Shown here: positions 61,639 to 64,000 of the stretch, piece after piece
How positions within the stretch are numbered: the first letter of the stretch is position 1
Layout of the letters: each line of letters starts with the position of its first letter
Assembly (NCBI GenBank): GCA_934402315.1
Contig: CAKRTS010000005.1
Location: forward strand, 1 to 64,000
Source: an uncultured Acetatifactor sp.
GTDB lineage: Bacteria; Bacillota; Clostridia; Lachnospirales; Lachnospiraceae
Direction of reading: 5' to 3'
Length of the DNA: 64,000 bases
Position numbers and translations under genes: made by a program
The notes under the pieces: model-generated
What the model was told of the DNA's origin: nothing
The model's input: the letters and a program-made list of their open reading frames with translations, nothing else
Database searches by the model: none

Positions 61639-63444
61639 TTACTGTTCAAACTGACTATTATACAGATCGGCATAGAAGCCGTTTAATTTCAGCAGTTCCT
61701 CATGGGTGCCCTGCTCGATAATGTCGCCGTCCTTCAGCACGAGTATCAGATCGGCATTTCGGATCGTTGAAAGTCTGTGTGCAATGACAAAGCTGGTTCT
61801 GTTCTGCATCAGGCGATCCATTGCCTTCTGGGTGATCGCCTCCGTTCTGGTATCCACGGAGGAAGTCGCCTCGTCCAGAATCAGCATCGGGCGGTTCTGT
61901 ATCATGGCACGCGCGATGGTGAACAACTGCTTCTGCCCCGCGGAGATCGTCACATTTTCCCCGAGCACCGTATCAAAGCCCTCCAGCAGCGCCTCCACAA
62001 AATGATAGATTCCACATGCCTTGCAGGCTCTGATTAACACTTCATCCGGCACATTCTCGTTATTGTAGACAAGGTTTTCCCTGACCGTTCCCTCAAACAT
62101 CCATGTGTCCTGCAGCACCATACTGAACATATCATGGATGGCGGAACGCTTTATCTCCGTCGTAGGCACGCCGTCTATTTTAATGCAGCCGCTGTTGATC
62201 TCGAAGAAACGCATCAGCAGATTGACCATCGTAGTCTTTCCGGCACCGGTAGGTCCGACGATTGCCACCTTCTGCCCGGGCTCCACATGGGCGGAAAAAT
62301 CCTTGATAATAACTCTCTCTGGATGGTCTGGATAGGCAAAGCGCACATGTTCAAACTCCACCTCTCCCCTGACTGTCTCCGACCCGTCCTTTTTGCCCGA
62401 CTCATCGGACAGCTCTTCCTGCTGCAGAAAGTCAAAGACTCTGTCTCCCGCCGCTGCCGCCGTCTGCATGTTGGTCATGCCCTGGGCAAGCGTGCTGAGC
62501 GGAGACGTAAAGAGCCGCACATACATGATAAAACCGACAATGACACCGAAGCTGATCTGTCCGTCCAGTGCCAGCGCGGAGCCGACCACGCAGACCGCGA
62601 CATAGCCGAGGTTGCCGATGACATTCATCAGCGGCTGCATCACGCCTGACAAAAACTGGCTCTTCCAGTTTGCCTCATACACTGCCTTATTCATCTCGGA
62701 GAAATTTTTCTTTACAAGCTTGTTTGCGCGGGATATGCGAACCACATCATGTCCCGAATACATTTCCTCGATATAGCCGTTGAGCTTTCCGAGGCTCTGC
62801 TGTCTTGCGACGAAATGCTTCTGCGATCTGGAGATAATGATTCCCATGATGCCGAAGCCCAGAATCGTCACCAGCACTGCCGATGCCGCCATCCGCCACT
62901 CCGTTGCAAACATCATAATCAGGCAGCCCACAAGCTGAACGACCGCTGTCATCATGCCCGGAAGGCTGTTTGCCAGCGCCTGCTGCAATGTGGAAACATC
63001 ATTGGTCACACAGCTTAAAATGTCTCCGTGTGTCGTCGTGTTGAAATACTTCATGGGAACACGGTTGATTTTCTCGGACAAGGCGCGGCGCAGTCCTTTT
63101 GAAAGGTCAAGTGTGACAGTCGCCATAATAAAATGTTCAATATAGGTAAACAGGGCACTGAAGCCGTAGATCGCCAAAAGGATACAGCCGATCCTTGAGA
63201 TCGCCGCAAGATCAATCTCCCCGAACAATGCTTCTGAAATGAGGTCTGTCATCCGGCTCAGCTGATCCGGACCGATAATCGTCAACACGGTTCCGGCGAT
63301 CGCAAGAAGCAGCGCCGCGGCCATCGGCAGCTTCATCTTCGGTGAAAAGGCAAAGAGCTCCCGCAGGATTCCGGCAATGCCTCTCTTGCTCTTCTCCGCC
63401 ACATTCATCCCCGCTCCGGGGCCGTGCATACGATTTGCGCTCAT
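61639..63444 (-). CDS. ABC exporter half-transporter with canonical ATPase site
   Basis: 601 residues. Six membrane helices and an ATPase with Walker A GPTGAGKTT, a changed signature ISAGQKQLFTIARA, Walker B LILDEATSS (catalytic Glu) and AHRLST. It pairs with the partner that ends at 63441, whose ATPase is degenerate. Start follows GGAGGGAAGAGGC and overlaps the upstream stop (ATGA). A drug, peptide or lipid exporter; substrate unknown. Confidence 0.92.
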   Translation of the reverse strand: MSANRMHGPGAGMNVAEKSKRGIAGILRELFAFSPKMKLPMAAALLLAIAGTVLTIIGPDQLSRMTDLISEALFGEIDLAAISRIGCILLAIYGFSALFTYIEHFIMATVTLDLSKGLRRALSEKINRVPMKYFNTTTHGDILSCVTNDVSTLQQALANSLPGMMTAVVQLVGCLIMMFATEWRMAASAVLVTILGFGIMGIIISRSQKHFVARQQSLGKLNGYIEEMYSGHDVVRISRANKLVKKNFSEMNKAVYEANWKSQFLSGVMQPLMNVIGNLGYVAVCVVGSALALDGQISFGVIVGFIMYVRLFTSPLSTLAQGMTNMQTAAAAGDRVFDFLQQEELSDESGKKDGSETVRGEVEFEHVRFAYPDHPERVIIKDFSAHVEPGQKVAIVGPTGAGKTTMVNLLMRFFEINSGCIKIDGVPTTEIKRSAIHDMFSMVLQDTWMFEGTVRENLVYNNENVPDEVLIRACKACGIYHFVEALLEGFDTVLGENVTISAGQKQLFTIARAMIQNRPMLILDEATSSVDTRTEAITQKAMDRLMQNRTSFVIAHRLSTIRNADLILVLKDGDIIEQGTHEELLKLNGFYADLYNSQFEQ

Positions 63445-64000
63445 GCCTCTTCCCTCCTTTCTGCGTCAACAGTTGCTTTTTCCGCTGATTGATGTGCCAT
63501 GTCTCTCTCAAGTTCCTCCGGCGACAGCTGGGACTCCGCAATCTCCCGGTAGATGCCGCAATTCTGCAGCAGCTCCCTGTGCGTTCCCATTCCTGCCACC
63601 CGTCCCTCATCAAGCACCACAATCAGGTCGGCATGACGTATCGTACCGATGCGCTGGGCAACGATGAGACAGGTCGTTTCACCGAGCTCCCGCGCCAGTC
63701 CCTCCCTCAGACAGGCATCCGTCTTGTAATCCAGTGCTGAGAAGGAGTCATCAAAAATCAGAATCTCCGGCTTTCTCGCCAGTGCCCTTGCAATGGATAA
63801 CCGCTGCTTCTGTCCGCCCGACACATTGGAACCGCTCTGCGCGATCTGGGCATTTTCGCCTCCGTCCATCTTTTCCACAAATTCTTCCGCCATGGACAGC
63901 CGCAGCGCCTGACGCACCGTCTCCTCATCCTTCGGCGCACCGCTCTCTCCGAAAAGTACGTTCTCCCTGCCATCGCCGGCAAATAAAACCGCCTTCTGTG
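63441..64000 (-). CDS. ABC exporter half-transporter with degenerate ATPase site, partial
   Basis: The last ~186 residues are present and the start lies beyond the window. The visible part begins QKAVLFAGDGREN, with a Q-loop, then VSGGQKQRLSIARAL, ILIFDDSFSALD (Asp in place of the catalytic Glu) and AQRIGTI in place of the His switch. It is the degenerate partner of the next gene in a heterodimeric exporter. Ends in a short charged tail. Confidence 0.9.
   Translation of the reverse strand, partial: QKAVLFAGDGRENVLFGESGAPKDEETVRQALRLSMAEEFVEKMDGGENAQIAQSGSNVSGGQKQRLSIARALARKPEILIFDDSFSALDYKTDACLREGLARELGETTCLIVAQRIGTIRHADLIVVLDEGRVAGMGTHRELLQNCGIYREIAESQLSPEELERDMAHQSAEKATVDAERREEA

Overview
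The window looks like the chromosome of a spore-forming Gram-positive Firmicute of the Lachnospiraceae/Clostridia type. The evidence is a complete spoIIAA-spoIIAB-sigF operon, an alpha/beta-type small acid-soluble spore protein, a valS T-box leader, a manganese riboswitch, strong AGGAGG-type ribosome binding sites, TTGACA/TATAAT promoters and paired Rpn-family nucleases. Nearly all genes run on the minus strand. The exceptions are a cold-shock gene, an AraC regulator, mntP and hicAB. I saw no tRNA, rRNA, CRISPR array, insertion sequence or prophage.

Layout. 1-1230: tandem repeats, a membrane-anchored EIIA-like protein without its active histidines, and a cold-shock gene with a switch-like leader. 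1237-17161: a glycan-use locus with an AraC regulator, an Opp/Dpp-type importer (binding protein, two permeases, two ATPases), a HAD-GH105 fusion, a GH38 alpha-mannosidase, a toroid protein that may be a polysaccharide lyase, an unknown protein and an MFS transporter. 17141-18776: Mn riboswitch-mntP and a hicAB toxin-antitoxin pair. 18800-20805: a YjbR/DUF3795 protein and a second GH105 gene behind a perfect cre/LacI-type operator. 20802-27209: ABC exporter, TraX-like protein, orphan response regulator and AI-2E family protein, with three copies of a structured repeat between them. 27193-31447: ysxC, clpX, clpP and tig. 31444-35048: NitT/TauT-type transporter with a fused permease-ATPase, SASP and transaldolase. 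35063-41735: pyrH-frr-uppS-cdsA-dxr-rseP, followed by a PP2C-like protein and a Ser/Thr kinase. 41749-49317: bactofilin, polysaccharide deacetylase, a MarR-controlled heterodimeric ABC exporter and a GH25 protein. 49508-54282: spoIIA operon, a fourth repeat copy, a TPR protein, a 51-residue small protein and folC. 54318-59035: a PMT-like membrane protein and valS with its T-box. 59074-61329: tandemly duplicated Rpn nucleases. 61339-64000: hairpins, small repeats and a second heterodimeric ABC exporter that runs off the window.

The most notable signal is a repeat family with an exactly 140-bp core, present four times (23189-23328, 24532-24671, 25622-25761, 51162-51301), always on the plus strand and always 55-115 bp upstream of a minus-strand gene. 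Its long outer helix and an inner hairpin carry compensatory base changes. A further hairpin keeps a GNRA tetraloop in every copy (GAGA, GAGA, GCAA, GAAA), which points to selection on a plus-strand RNA. I do not recognise the family. Other candidates are the cspA leader switch, the HAD-GH105 fusion in a locus that looks suited to acidic alpha-mannosides, the kinase/PP2C-like pair after rseP, and the response regulator with a stripped active site.
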